Assembly: GCA_052139675.1 (NCBI GenBank)
Contig: JBKQWE010000033.1
Span: 22,451-86,450 of the forward strand
Source: JBEKCB01 sp052139675
Lineage (GTDB): Bacteria > Planctomycetota > Brocadiia > CAIUPP01
Direction: 5' to 3'
Length of the DNA: 64,000 bases
Part shown: positions 1-7,984 of the stretch, piece by piece
Layout: every line of letters begins with the position of its first letter
How positions within the stretch are numbered: position 1 is the first letter of the stretch
The notes under the pieces: generated by a model
Seen by the model: the letters and a program-made list of their open reading frames with translations, nothing else
The model's database searches: none
What the model was told of the DNA's origin: nothing
Translations under genes and position numbers: made by a program

Positions 1-952
1 GGACATGAAAGGACTCTGCGACGAGATTCACAAACTCGGGCTGAAGGCGGGAATCTACTCCACGCCGTGGATTACGTCGTACGCGGGATTCCCCGGCGGG
101 TCCGGCGATGATCCCTCGGGCGCGCGGGATCAGGCGATGTCGGACCGGAAGTCCTGGCGGTTCGGTAAAACCTCGTTTGCCGAAAACGATGCCAGGCAGT
201 GGGCGGCGTGGGGATTCGACTATCTCAAGTACGACTGGAATCCCAACGACCTCGACCACGTCTCCGAGATGAACAAAGCGCTTCGGGCGTGCAGGCGCGA
301 CACCGTCTTCTCGCTCTCCAACGCCGCTCCGTTCGAGCGCGCCGCCGACTGGGCGAAGTGGGCCAACTGCTGGCGCACCACCGGCGACATCGGCGACAAC
401 TGGGACGTTGTGAGCCGGATCGCCTTCTCCGGCGACCGCTGGGCGCCGTTCGCCGGTCCGGGCCACTGGAACGATCCGGATATGCTGGTGGTCGGCTACG
501 TCGGCTGGGGCCCGGCTCTGCACATGACCGGCCTGACGCCCGACGAGCAATACACGCACATCAGCATGTGGTGCATGCAGTCGGCGCCGCTGCTGATCGG
601 ATGCGACATGGAGAAGCTCGACCCGTTCACGCTGGGCCTGCTGACCAACGACGAGGTGCTCGCGGTGGACCAGGACGCTCTCGGGAAGCAGGCGGTCCGC
701 GTGAACACCATCGGCTCGGTGGACGTTTACTTGAAGGAGTTGGAGGACGGTTCCAGGGTCGTGGGCTTCTTCAATCGCGGGCCTCAGGTCGAGACGGCGG
801 ATTTCGACAAGCTGGCCGGCCTCGGCATGCCCGGCGCGCTGCTGGCCCGCGACTTGTGGAGTCAGAAGGACCTCGGCAATGTGGAAGGCGTGATCCGGGC
901 GACGATCAACTCCCACGGAGCGGTCCTGATCAAGCTGACGCCGAAGGAGTAG
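1..952 (+). CDS. GH27-type alpha-galactosidase, 5' end missing
   Basis: C-terminal 316 or so residues of a glycoside hydrolase family 27 enzyme, which removes terminal alpha-galactosyl (or related) units from oligosaccharides. The frame is open to the window edge, and the ATG at position 5 matches an internal Met of the family (a segment resembling DMKGLCDEIHKLGLKAGIYS), so the true start lies upstream. Counting from that Met, the YLKYDW motif carries the expected nucleophile Asp at about residue 77, and the NDPDMLVVG segment belongs to the substrate pocket. The last 90 residues form the usual beta-sandwich tail. Any signal peptide is outside the window. A hairpin repeat begins about 105 bases after the stop. 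Family assignment is secure; exact sugar specificity is not. Confidence 0.9.
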   Translation, partial: DMKGLCDEIHKLGLKAGIYSTPWITSYAGFPGGSGDDPSGARDQAMSDRKSWRFGKTSFAENDARQWAAWGFDYLKYDWNPNDLDHVSEMNKALRACRRDTVFSLSNAAPFERAADWAKWANCWRTTGDIGDNWDVVSRIAFSGDRWAPFAGPGHWNDPDMLVVGYVGWGPALHMTGLTPDEQYTHISMWCMQSAPLLIGCDMEKLDPFTLGLLTNDEVLAVDQDALGKQAVRVNTIGSVDVYLKELEDGSRVVGFFNRGPQVETADFDKLAGLGMPGALLARDLWSQKDLGNVEGVIRATINSHGAVLIKLTPKE

Positions 953-1057
953 CTTATCACTATGGGCGGCAGTGACGCCCATCCGCGCCGCGAGTGCTTG
1001 CAGGAGGGCTCATGCATCCGGGAAATTCTGATCCATGCGCACTTCAGAGTGGACCCA

Positions 1058-1200
1058 GTGCTTCCTGGCGGAAATAGACCTCCTATTTCCGCCAGGAAGC
1101 ATGACCGCGATAAGCCGCGTCGTTATATTGGGTTATGCGGTCCGTTGGACCGTGTTTAGTTGCGCAAATTGGTACGCCAATTTGCGCAACTAAACACTAG
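1058..1200. repeat. Two-hairpin repeat element, copy 1
   Basis: A 143 bp element with a second copy at 9548-9691. Hairpin 1 has perfect 18-nt arms (1060-1077 and 1083-1100) around a 5-nt loop. Hairpin 2 has perfect 21-nt arms (1152-1172 and 1177-1197) around TACG. A 51-nt linker (1101-1151) differs from copy 2 at only two positions and contains its own stem (CGGTCC/GGACCG). The ends AGTGCTT and AACACT form an imperfect terminal inverted repeat. Hairpin arms differ between copies, but always in paired positions. The right end overlaps the stop codon of the leftward gene at 1197-2846. It could be a non-autonomous mobile element or a structured RNA or terminator. Confidence 0.85.
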
Positions 1201-2846
1201 CGCCGCGGGCGAGCCTCGAGCACGATGGGGTTGCCATCGGGAAGCCCCGCGATCTTCACCAGTTCGTAGGACTTGAGAAGCGCCTTTATCTGCACCGGCT
1301 GAAAGCTCGAAGTCGCGCGGTCCAGCAGCACAAACCGGTACGGCCAGTACGTGTCCTGCTTGGAAGAGGAGGCAGGAATCGTCTCGCCCGCCTCCAGGAC
1401 GCGTCCGGGCAGCCGGGAATAAAACGTCCCGTAGCAGGAGTTGGTCAGCAGCGCGTCGCCGGGCTGCGCATGGTCGCCGATCCAGCGCGCGGCCTGGAGC
1501 ACCGACCGTGAATGATCGTGGAGCGGGCGCAGGCTGCGCGGCAGCAGCCCCAGCACGGACCCGGCGACCAGCAGGCCGGCCAGGAGGCCGGGGCTGAATC
1601 GCGCCGCCACCGCCGGCCACGGAGCCAGCAGCCCGGACAACTTCCCGCCCAGCCAGATGGTCCCGCTGCCCGCCCAGGCGAGGCTCACGCACAGCAGCGG
1701 CATGGTATGCCGCCCTGCGATGTAGCCTGCCACCAGGTACAGCAGGAGCAGGAGCAGGATGTTGAAGCCGGCCAGGACCGCCAAGTAGAGCTTCGGACGC
1801 GGCTGGGCCTTCGGCGCGCCGGGGAAGACAACTCCCATCGCAACCAGCCATGTAATAAAGTAACGCAGACTTACCGTCCACTGCATGGACAGCACGGCCA
1901 CGGCATACTCCAGCGCGACGAGTCGGCCGCTCCGGGGAGCCGGTTGAGCAGCGACAGGGACCGGTGCCGGCTCTGAGACGGCCGGGACTGCAACTGGTGG
2001 CGAGGCGGCCGGACTGGGCTGCGCCGCGGGCGGCGCTGCCGGCGGAGCGCCTGCGAGACTCTGGCTCCCTTGCTCGGCCGATTCGCTGCGCACGAGCGCG
2101 CTGAAGTCCTTCTTGCCCGTCAGTTTCCCCTTGAGGCACGGATACGGCGCCGCGACGATTCCCGCGGCGACCAGCAACCCGGCAAGCCAGGCGAGCGCCC
2201 GCAGCGGCTTTTCGCGTCCGAAGACGGCCAGGAGCGCAATGACGCCGGCGCCGACGACGACCGGGGCCAGCCCTTCGGGCCGTATCCAGTAGGCCAGGGC
2301 GCTCGACGCGCCGGCGAGCGGAAAAAACCAGAACCTGCGCCGGACCAGCCCTTCGGTGATCAACCAGGCCGACAGGAGGTAGAAGAACAGGTGCGGCGCG
2401 TCGCTCATGGTATCCGCGGCGCTTTCGCAGAAACCCGGCAGGATCGCGAAGAAGACCGCCGCAATGCCGGCCACGCGGTTGTCGAACGCGCGGCGGACAA
2501 AGCACCAGAACACGAGCACGTTGAGGAAGCCGAAGAGCATCACCGGCGCCCGCGCGGCCCAGATCCATGCGCGGAAATCATCCGCCGGCCCGAACAGGCC
2601 GATGACGCGCCGGGTAGCCAGGATCAACGCCGGGTAGCCGGGATGCTGGACCGATTTGCGGATCGCCTCGATGGGCGATCCGCCGAGTTGCTGCGCTATT
2701 TCGATGAACGTCACGCCGTCCTTCGCGATGACCGGCGACCGCGCGGCAAGGGCGATCTCCACTCCCGCCGTCAGCGCCAGGGCGACGAACAGCCCGATCA
2801 GCGTCCCGCGCGGCGTGGCGACCGGACCGGTCTCTTCAGTGTGCAT
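1197..2846 (-). CDS. Polytopic membrane protein, GT39/ArnT-like glycosyltransferase
   Basis: A 549-residue integral membrane protein. After a short cytoplasmic start there is a TM helix, then a loop with AKDGVTFIEIAQQL and HPGYPALI, the acidic first loop typical of PMT/ArnT-type (GT-C) transferases that use lipid-linked sugars. Many further hydrophobic segments follow. A Pro/Ala-rich insert (about residues 255-305) is unusual and probably lies in a flexible loop. The ATG at 2846 has only a weak ribosome site. The TAG stop lies inside the terminal CACTAG of the two-hairpin repeat, so the C-terminus may have been redefined by that insertion. It neighbours a GT4 gene on the same strand, which suggests surface glycan assembly. 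Donor and acceptor are unknown. Confidence 0.6.
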   Translation of the reverse strand: MHTEETGPVATPRGTLIGLFVALALTAGVEIALAARSPVIAKDGVTFIEIAQQLGGSPIEAIRKSVQHPGYPALILATRRVIGLFGPADDFRAWIWAARAPVMLFGFLNVLVFWCFVRRAFDNRVAGIAAVFFAILPGFCESAADTMSDAPHLFFYLLSAWLITEGLVRRRFWFFPLAGASSALAYWIRPEGLAPVVVGAGVIALLAVFGREKPLRALAWLAGLLVAAGIVAAPYPCLKGKLTGKKDFSALVRSESAEQGSQSLAGAPPAAPPAAQPSPAASPPVAVPAVSEPAPVPVAAQPAPRSGRLVALEYAVAVLSMQWTVSLRYFITWLVAMGVVFPGAPKAQPRPKLYLAVLAGFNILLLLLLYLVAGYIAGRHTMPLLCVSLAWAGSGTIWLGGKLSGLLAPWPAVAARFSPGLLAGLLVAGSVLGLLPRSLRPLHDHSRSVLQAARWIGDHAQPGDALLTNSCYGTFYSRLPGRVLEAGETIPASSSKQDTYWPYRFVLLDRATSSFQPVQIKALLKSYELVKIAGLPDGNPIVLEARPRR

Positions 2847-2913
2847 TCTGGTTGATGAATCCCCTAAAGGTGTCAGGGAAAGGACGACCGCCTCGAAAGC
2901 CGGCGACCGCGCT

Positions 2914-4047
2914 TCAGCATCGCTCTGCTCCCTTCCGCGGCGACAGAAGATTCTCGCGGAGCGCGGCCTTGCACCGTTCGCGGCTGAAACGCAGCGCGTT
3001 CGCGCGCAGCGTTTCGGCGCGGAAGGCCGCCTCGGACCGCTCGAACCGGCGCACGGCCTCGACGAGCGCCGCGGCGGTCGGCTCGCGGAAAAGGATGCCC
3101 GTCGCGCCCGCCTGCGGCGCGGCCTGCGCCAGGTCCACGACGGTCTCGAGCGCGCCGCCGCGGCCGTAGGCGATGACCGGCCGCCCGCACGCCTGGACTT
3201 CCAGCGGCACGAGGCCGAAGTCCTCCTCGCCCGGGAAGATCAGCGCCCTGCACGCCGAGTAATGCCGCCGCAGCGCGTCGTCCGGCTGGCGGCCGAGGAA
3301 TTTCACGTTCGGCGGCGCGGTCCTGCGCGCCCAGCCGAGGTCCTGGCCCTCGCCGATCACCACCAGCTCGCGGCCCAGCGCGCGGAACGCCTCCAGCGCC
3401 AGGTCCATGCGCTTGTACGGCGCCAGCGCGCCCGCCCACAAGTAGAAGCCGCCGGGCGCGGCCTCCACCGGGCGGAAGTAATCGGTGTCCACCGGAGGAT
3501 AAACCACCGCCGACTCCCGGTCAAGGCAGCGCCGGACGCGCTCGCGCACGTTCTCGCAATCGGAGACATACTCGGTCACCCGCCGCGCGGCCTGCCGGTT
3601 CCATTCCCGCAGCCGCGGCTGCAACCGTCGCAGGAGGAAGTACTGGAGGCCGGCGCGCCACCCGCGCGGACGGTAGGCCTCGAGCTGGTCCCAGGCGTAG
3701 CGCATCGGCGTCAGGCAATAGCAGACGAACCGCGTGCCTTCCGCGACCCGCACCCCGTGCGCCACGCAATGGCTGACGGCGACGACCAGGTCGTAACCTT
3801 CCAGCCGCATCCGCCCCGCCGCCCACGGCATGAGCGGCAGCAGGTTCCGGTAATAGCCGCCGACGCCGGGCAACCGGTCCAGGCAGGAGGTGAAGATGCG
3901 CCGGTTCTCGATCACGGGCGTGACGCTGCCGGGGACGTGAACCATCGTGTAGAGATCGGCCTCGGGGAAAAGCTCGCAGAGGACCTCGAGGACCTTTTCT
4001 CCACCCCGCATGCCCGTCAGCCAGTCATGGACGAGAGCGCAACGCAC
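2914..4047 (-). CDS. GT4-family glycosyltransferase (GT-B fold)
   Basis: A 377-residue cytoplasmic or membrane-associated transferase that moves a sugar from a nucleotide donor to a glycan or lipid-linked acceptor. The N-terminus ALVHDWLTGMRGGEKVLEVL is the acceptor-side Rossmann start with the Gly-Gly loop seen in this group. In the C-terminal half, LWAGALAPYKRMDLALEAF and FPGEEDFGLVPLEVQACGRP contain the donor-binding EX7E-like region (EEDFGLVPLE). The start is GTG at 4047; no good Shine-Dalgarno is visible. A promoter-like TTGCGG-17-TATAAT lies upstream at 4123-4151. The gap to the membrane transferase downstream is 67 bases, so the two may be co-transcribed. Confidence 0.85.
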   Translation of the reverse strand: MRCALVHDWLTGMRGGEKVLEVLCELFPEADLYTMVHVPGSVTPVIENRRIFTSCLDRLPGVGGYYRNLLPLMPWAAGRMRLEGYDLVVAVSHCVAHGVRVAEGTRFVCYCLTPMRYAWDQLEAYRPRGWRAGLQYFLLRRLQPRLREWNRQAARRVTEYVSDCENVRERVRRCLDRESAVVYPPVDTDYFRPVEAAPGGFYLWAGALAPYKRMDLALEAFRALGRELVVIGEGQDLGWARRTAPPNVKFLGRQPDDALRRHYSACRALIFPGEEDFGLVPLEVQACGRPVIAYGRGGALETVVDLAQAAPQAGATGILFREPTAAALVEAVRRFERSEAAFRAETLRANALRFSRERCKAALRENLLSPRKGAERC

Positions 4048-4122
4048 GGGATTTTTCTGCCGGCGGCTGATCGGGCGCCGGCGAGAAGCTCCTCACAAAC
4101 CCGCGATGGCTGCAAATATTGA

Positions 4123-4151
4123 ATTATACCCTTGCCGCGAATATCCCGCAA
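4123..4151 (-). promoter_or_regulatory. Probable sigma-70-type promoter for GT4 gene
   Basis: On the minus strand TTGCGG (4151-4146), a 17-nt spacer and TATAAT (4128-4123) point toward the GTG at 4047. Back to back with it, TTGCGA (4213-4218), 17 nt and TACTAT (4236-4241) point toward the gene at 4289. The 4048-4288 gap therefore looks like a divergent promoter region; nothing else is visible in it. Confidence 0.45.
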
Positions 4152-4212
4152 GACGCCGGCGCCCGCGCGGCGACCTGTCGCAAATTGTTGCAACTTGCGG
4201 CTCGGACGTTGC

Positions 4213-4241
4213 TTGCGAGCTGCTGAAATGCCTGCTACTAT
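4213..4241 (+). promoter_or_regulatory. Probable promoter for secreted barrel protein
   Basis: TTGCGA (4213-4218), a 17-nt spacer and TACTAT (4236-4241), about 48 bases ahead of the chosen start at 4289. Spacing is ideal; the hexamers match only moderately. Confidence 0.35.
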
Positions 4242-4288
4242 TGGGCGATTGCGGAGGGCGCGCGGTCTTGAAAACCGGAGATGCTGCG

Positions 4289-6706
4289 ATGCCGACACAA
4301 GCGACTGACGTCATTATCAGGCGGTGCGCGGCGCTGCGAGCGAGCCTGGTTCCGCTGATGCTCGCGCTGCTGCTCGGCTCGCAGGCCCGGGCCCAGGTTG
4401 TCCGGGCGGTCGTCCGAGCTGACGAGAACCAGAAGAACCTGCTGAAGGAAAACGCCTGGCGGCCGTTCCAAAGCGAGTTCCCTTTCAGGCGCGATGGAGA
4501 AGCCTTCGTCTGCGACAACGGGGCGGACCGCAACGCCAGGGGCGGCGTCAGCCAGGCGGTGGTCCTTAACCAGTCGGCGCCCCGGCCGATCCTCGCTTCG
4601 GTCTGGAGCCAGGCCGCCGGCGTCGGCGGGCAGCGCGATGCGGATTACTCGCTCTACCTCGATCTCGTCTACACGGACGGCGAGCCGCTCTGGGGCCAGG
4701 TCGCGCCGTTCAAGGTCGGCACTCATGACTGGCAGCGCGTGGAAGTGCGGGTCTTCCCCGCCAAGCCGGTCAAAGAGGTCTACTTCCACATGCTGCTCCG
4801 CTCGCATGCCGGGAAGGCGTCGTTCAAGCAGCCGCAGTTGTGCCAGATCGCAACCGCCCGCGACGCCGTGATCTTTGACGGCGTGCCCGTCAAGCCGACT
4901 GCGGCCGGAACGGAGGGCTTCTGGGTCCGCGACGCGGCGGCCGATTCCGACTTCCATTCGCTGGAGAACGGAGAGGCGCTGGGCCTGAAGCTGGAGTTCA
5001 AGAAGGCCCTGCAGGGACAAGCCGCCTTCTTCACCGGCAGCCTGACTGATACCACCGGCAAGGACCGTGCCGTGACTCTGATCTATGCGGCGCCCGTTTC
5101 CGGCGACGGCTGGCGCTGGTGGGCGAGCCCTCGCCAGGACATGCCCGCCTCGCCCTATGAGAATGTATGCGCGTCGCGGTTCGGAGACAGCGGGACGGGC
5201 CGGCTGTCCTTGTACCCGTTTGCCGCCGTCACCCAAGGGGACCAGGGCCGGGCCATCGCCCTGGACATGGGCAGGCCCGCGTTCTTCCGCGTCGGGTTCG
5301 CCGCGGGATTGAGCGAACTCTACATCGCCTATGACCTGGGCCTGGCGAAGGAGAAGCCCGCGGCGGAGTTCTCCTTCTGCACCTTCCCCTTCGCCGGCGC
5401 GGCGGGGTTCCGCGGCGCGGCCGCCCGGTTCTACAAGCTCTTCCCGGAATATTTCCGCTGCCGCACGCCGCGGCAGGGAATCTGGATGCCGTTCCAGAAA
5501 ATCAGCCAGGTCGCCGGCTGGCAGGATTTCGGCTTCCGGTTCAAGGAGGGCAATGACGAGACCGAATGGGACAACGCGCACGACATCATCACATTCCGCT
5601 ATACCGAGCCGATGACCTGGTGGATGCCCATGCCGAAGGAGCTGCCGCGCATGCCGGAGGCCGCGCTGGCCGAGGCCAAAAGGCGAGCGGCCAAGGGCGA
5701 CCGGGATGCCCAGGCCCTGCTGACCAGCGGCCATTACGACGAATCGGGGCAGTTCGTGGCCCAGATCCTTCACGAGCCGTGGTGCGATGGCGCGGTCTGG
5801 AGCATGAACTCTTCACCCGGCATTCCGGGCGATGTGACGGACTTCAAGAACAAGTGGAACGCGGACCTGCGGGAAAAGCTGTACGGCAAGGGCCGCAAGG
5901 GCGACCTCGGCGGAGAGTACGTTGATTCCAGCGAAGGCTACGTGACGGCCGAGCTGGATTTCCGCCGGGAGCACCTGGCCGCCGCGCAGGCGCCGCTGAC
6001 CTTCTCGGCCGACGACTTCAAGCCTGCGGTCTTCCGCGGCCTGATCGCGTTCGAGTACGTCCGCGCCATCGCCGAAGACGTGCACGGCATGGGCAAACTC
6101 ATGATGGCCAACGGCACTCCGGGCCGGCTGTGCTGGCTGGCGCCGTGGCTGGACGTCTTGGGGACCGAGACCGACTGGAACCCCGGCGGAAAATGGCGGC
6201 CGATGTCCGACGAGGAACTGCTCTACCGGCGGGTCCTGTGCGGGCCGAAGCCGTACTGCTTCCTGATGAACACGGACTTCACGGCCCTCTCCCATGAACG
6301 GGTCGAGAAGTACATGAAGCGCTGCCTGGCCTGCGGCATGTTCCCCGGCTTCTTCAGCCAGAACGCCTCCGAGGGCCACTACTTCAGCCAACCCGCGCTC
6401 TACAACCGCGACCGCGACCTGTTCAAGAAGTACGTGCCGCTGTGCCGCACGGTGGCCGAGGCGGGCTGGCAGCCGATCACCCGCGCCCGATGCGAGGACC
6501 CGAAGGTGCGGGTGGAACGCTTTGGCGAGAAGTACCTGACGGTGTTCAACGACAGCGGCCGGGAAACGGAAGCGGTCATCGCGCTGAGCGGCCAGGCTTC
6601 CGGAACGGTCCGCGAGCTCGTCGGCGGCGCGGAACTGCCGGTCGCGGGCGGGAAGCTCACGCTATCGCTGAAGGCGGAGGACGTGGCCGTCATCGTCGAG
6701 GAGTGA
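4289..6706 (+). CDS. Secreted glycoside-hydrolase-like TIM-barrel protein
   Basis: About 805 residues. I chose ATG 4289 because GGAG sits 8 bases upstream and it gives a classical signal peptide (Arg-Arg, then LVPLMLALLLGSQARA before Gln). The longer upstream frame has no such features. The first 400 residues look like beta-sandwich domains. Residues from about 400 on (a region with WDNAHDIITFRYTEPMTWW, then GGEYVDSSEGYV and ETDWNPGG) resemble a retaining-hydrolase barrel with several exposed acidic residues. A short beta domain ends the protein. It lies among glycosidases, so carbohydrate processing outside the cytoplasm is likely, but I cannot name the family. It converges with the next gene with 12 bases between stops. 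Confidence 0.6.
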   Translation: MPTQATDVIIRRCAALRASLVPLMLALLLGSQARAQVVRAVVRADENQKNLLKENAWRPFQSEFPFRRDGEAFVCDNGADRNARGGVSQAVVLNQSAPRPILASVWSQAAGVGGQRDADYSLYLDLVYTDGEPLWGQVAPFKVGTHDWQRVEVRVFPAKPVKEVYFHMLLRSHAGKASFKQPQLCQIATARDAVIFDGVPVKPTAAGTEGFWVRDAAADSDFHSLENGEALGLKLEFKKALQGQAAFFTGSLTDTTGKDRAVTLIYAAPVSGDGWRWWASPRQDMPASPYENVCASRFGDSGTGRLSLYPFAAVTQGDQGRAIALDMGRPAFFRVGFAAGLSELYIAYDLGLAKEKPAAEFSFCTFPFAGAAGFRGAAARFYKLFPEYFRCRTPRQGIWMPFQKISQVAGWQDFGFRFKEGNDETEWDNAHDIITFRYTEPMTWWMPMPKELPRMPEAALAEAKRRAAKGDRDAQALLTSGHYDESGQFVAQILHEPWCDGAVWSMNSSPGIPGDVTDFKNKWNADLREKLYGKGRKGDLGGEYVDSSEGYVTAELDFRREHLAAAQAPLTFSADDFKPAVFRGLIAFEYVRAIAEDVHGMGKLMMANGTPGRLCWLAPWLDVLGTETDWNPGGKWRPMSDEELLYRRVLCGPKPYCFLMNTDFTALSHERVEKYMKRCLACGMFPGFFSQNASEGHYFSQPALYNRDRDLFKKYVPLCRTVAEAGWQPITRARCEDPKVRVERFGEKYLTVFNDSGRETEAVIALSGQASGTVRELVGGAELPVAGGKLTLSLKAEDVAVIVEE

Positions 6707-6718
6707 CGGCGATTCCGG

Positions 6719-7777
6719 TCAGCTCCAGCCGTGTTCGTACCCGGTCTCGTACATCGCCACGACGTTCTCCGCCGGGCCGACGACCTGGATGTTGTGGCAC
6801 GGGGCGATGATGTAGCCGCCGCCGGCGCCGAGGATTCGCAGGTTGTCCATGACCTCCTGCCGCACCTCCGCGACCGTGCCGAACGGAAGCGTCTGCTGGT
6901 TGTCCACCCCGCCGTGGAAGATCAGCTTGCCGCCGAAGTCGCGCTTCAGCCGCTCGCGCTCCATGCCCCTGCATCTCCACTGGATCGGATTGAGCACGTC
7001 AATCCCCGCCGCGATCATGTCCGGCAGGATGCGCCAGCAGGAGCCGTCGTTGTGGTGGAAGGCGTACGCGCCGGCGCTGTGCGTCAGGGCGATCATCCGT
7101 TTCATCCGCGGCAACAGGAACTCGTGAATGTGCTTGACGGAGAGCATCAGGTCGTTCTGCCCGCCCATGTCCTCGGCGATATACGAGATCGTGACTTTGC
7201 CCGGGATCGCCTCGTAGGTCCGGCGCGTCTGCTCATAGGCGAAGTCGAAAAGCTTGTCGAGGCAGTAGTGGACGATTTCCGGGTTGAGCGCCAGGTCCAT
7301 GAACGCCTGCTCCTGTCCGCGCAGCGACTTGTAGGTGAGGAACGGCTCGGACCCGCCGCCGCGGATCGGGCGGCGCTCCTGCCCTTCGACCTGCTTCGGA
7401 ATGCCGGAGAAGTCGAACCAGTCTATGCCGGGCCAGCGGTAGTTCTTCTCGATCTCCGCGACGGAGTTGTACCGGGCGAGCGGGGCGTCGGCGTTCTCGA
7501 GATACTCGCCGCCCTCGTGCCGGATCGTCTGCATGCGGATCCCGTAGAGGTTCGTCCCCGGCGGCAGCTTCGGCCCGACGTACTTCGGGCCGACGTCCAG
7601 CGGCGCGTCAATGTGCAATCGCGCGAACACCTCCTCGGTGGTGGCGAGGCCCAGGTGCTGCTTCAGCTTCGCGGTCGCTTCCGACGTCGCCCAGTAATCC
7701 ATCGGCACGCGGTCCGGCTTCTCGCGCCGCAGAACGGCCAGCCAGCGCTCGCGAGGCGTCATCGTTTCCTTGGGCAT
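6719..7777 (-). CDS. Uroporphyrinogen-decarboxylase-family protein
   Basis: About 352 residues of the URO-D/MtaA/CmuA superfamily. These (beta/alpha)8 proteins act either as haem-pathway decarboxylases or, more often in this expanded group, as corrinoid-linked methyltransferases. The start MTPRERWLAVLRREKPDRVP is typical. A His-rich segment SAGAYAFHHNDGSC and the C-terminal IIAPCHNIQ match the Zn/thiol-methyltransferase branch. ATG 7777 follows GGAGG by 6 bases; a longer reading to 7891 is unlikely. No corrinoid protein is adjacent. A paralogue is at 42021-43055. The substrate is unknown; expanded sets of such genes beside glycosidases are common in polysaccharide-degrading bacteria. Confidence 0.85.
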   Translation of the reverse strand: MPKETMTPRERWLAVLRREKPDRVPMDYWATSEATAKLKQHLGLATTEEVFARLHIDAPLDVGPKYVGPKLPPGTNLYGIRMQTIRHEGGEYLENADAPLARYNSVAEIEKNYRWPGIDWFDFSGIPKQVEGQERRPIRGGGSEPFLTYKSLRGQEQAFMDLALNPEIVHYCLDKLFDFAYEQTRRTYEAIPGKVTISYIAEDMGGQNDLMLSVKHIHEFLLPRMKRMIALTHSAGAYAFHHNDGSCWRILPDMIAAGIDVLNPIQWRCRGMERERLKRDFGGKLIFHGGVDNQQTLPFGTVAEVRQEVMDNLRILGAGGGYIIAPCHNIQVVGPAENVVAMYETGYEHGWS

Positions 7778-7984
7778 GCGCATCCTCCAGGTTGATCGTT
7801 GGGAACCTGCTTGCCAGGATTCTATCATCCCCGAATGAAATAGCAACCGAGGTTCCGCGCCGGCGGCCAAGGACTTGCTTGACGGAGGCAACCTCGATTG
7901 CTAAACATGCTGTTGGATGCGTGATGGTCCTGCGGCGCGCGGCCGCAGGGCGAATTCCGGCTCGCGCAGGAGGCTTCGAACGCC

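Noticed and set aside
4010..4288. N-terminal extension of the secreted barrel protein
   Set aside because: No ribosome site, low-complexity Arg-rich peptide, overlaps the divergent promoter region; ATG 4289 has GGAG and a signal peptide.
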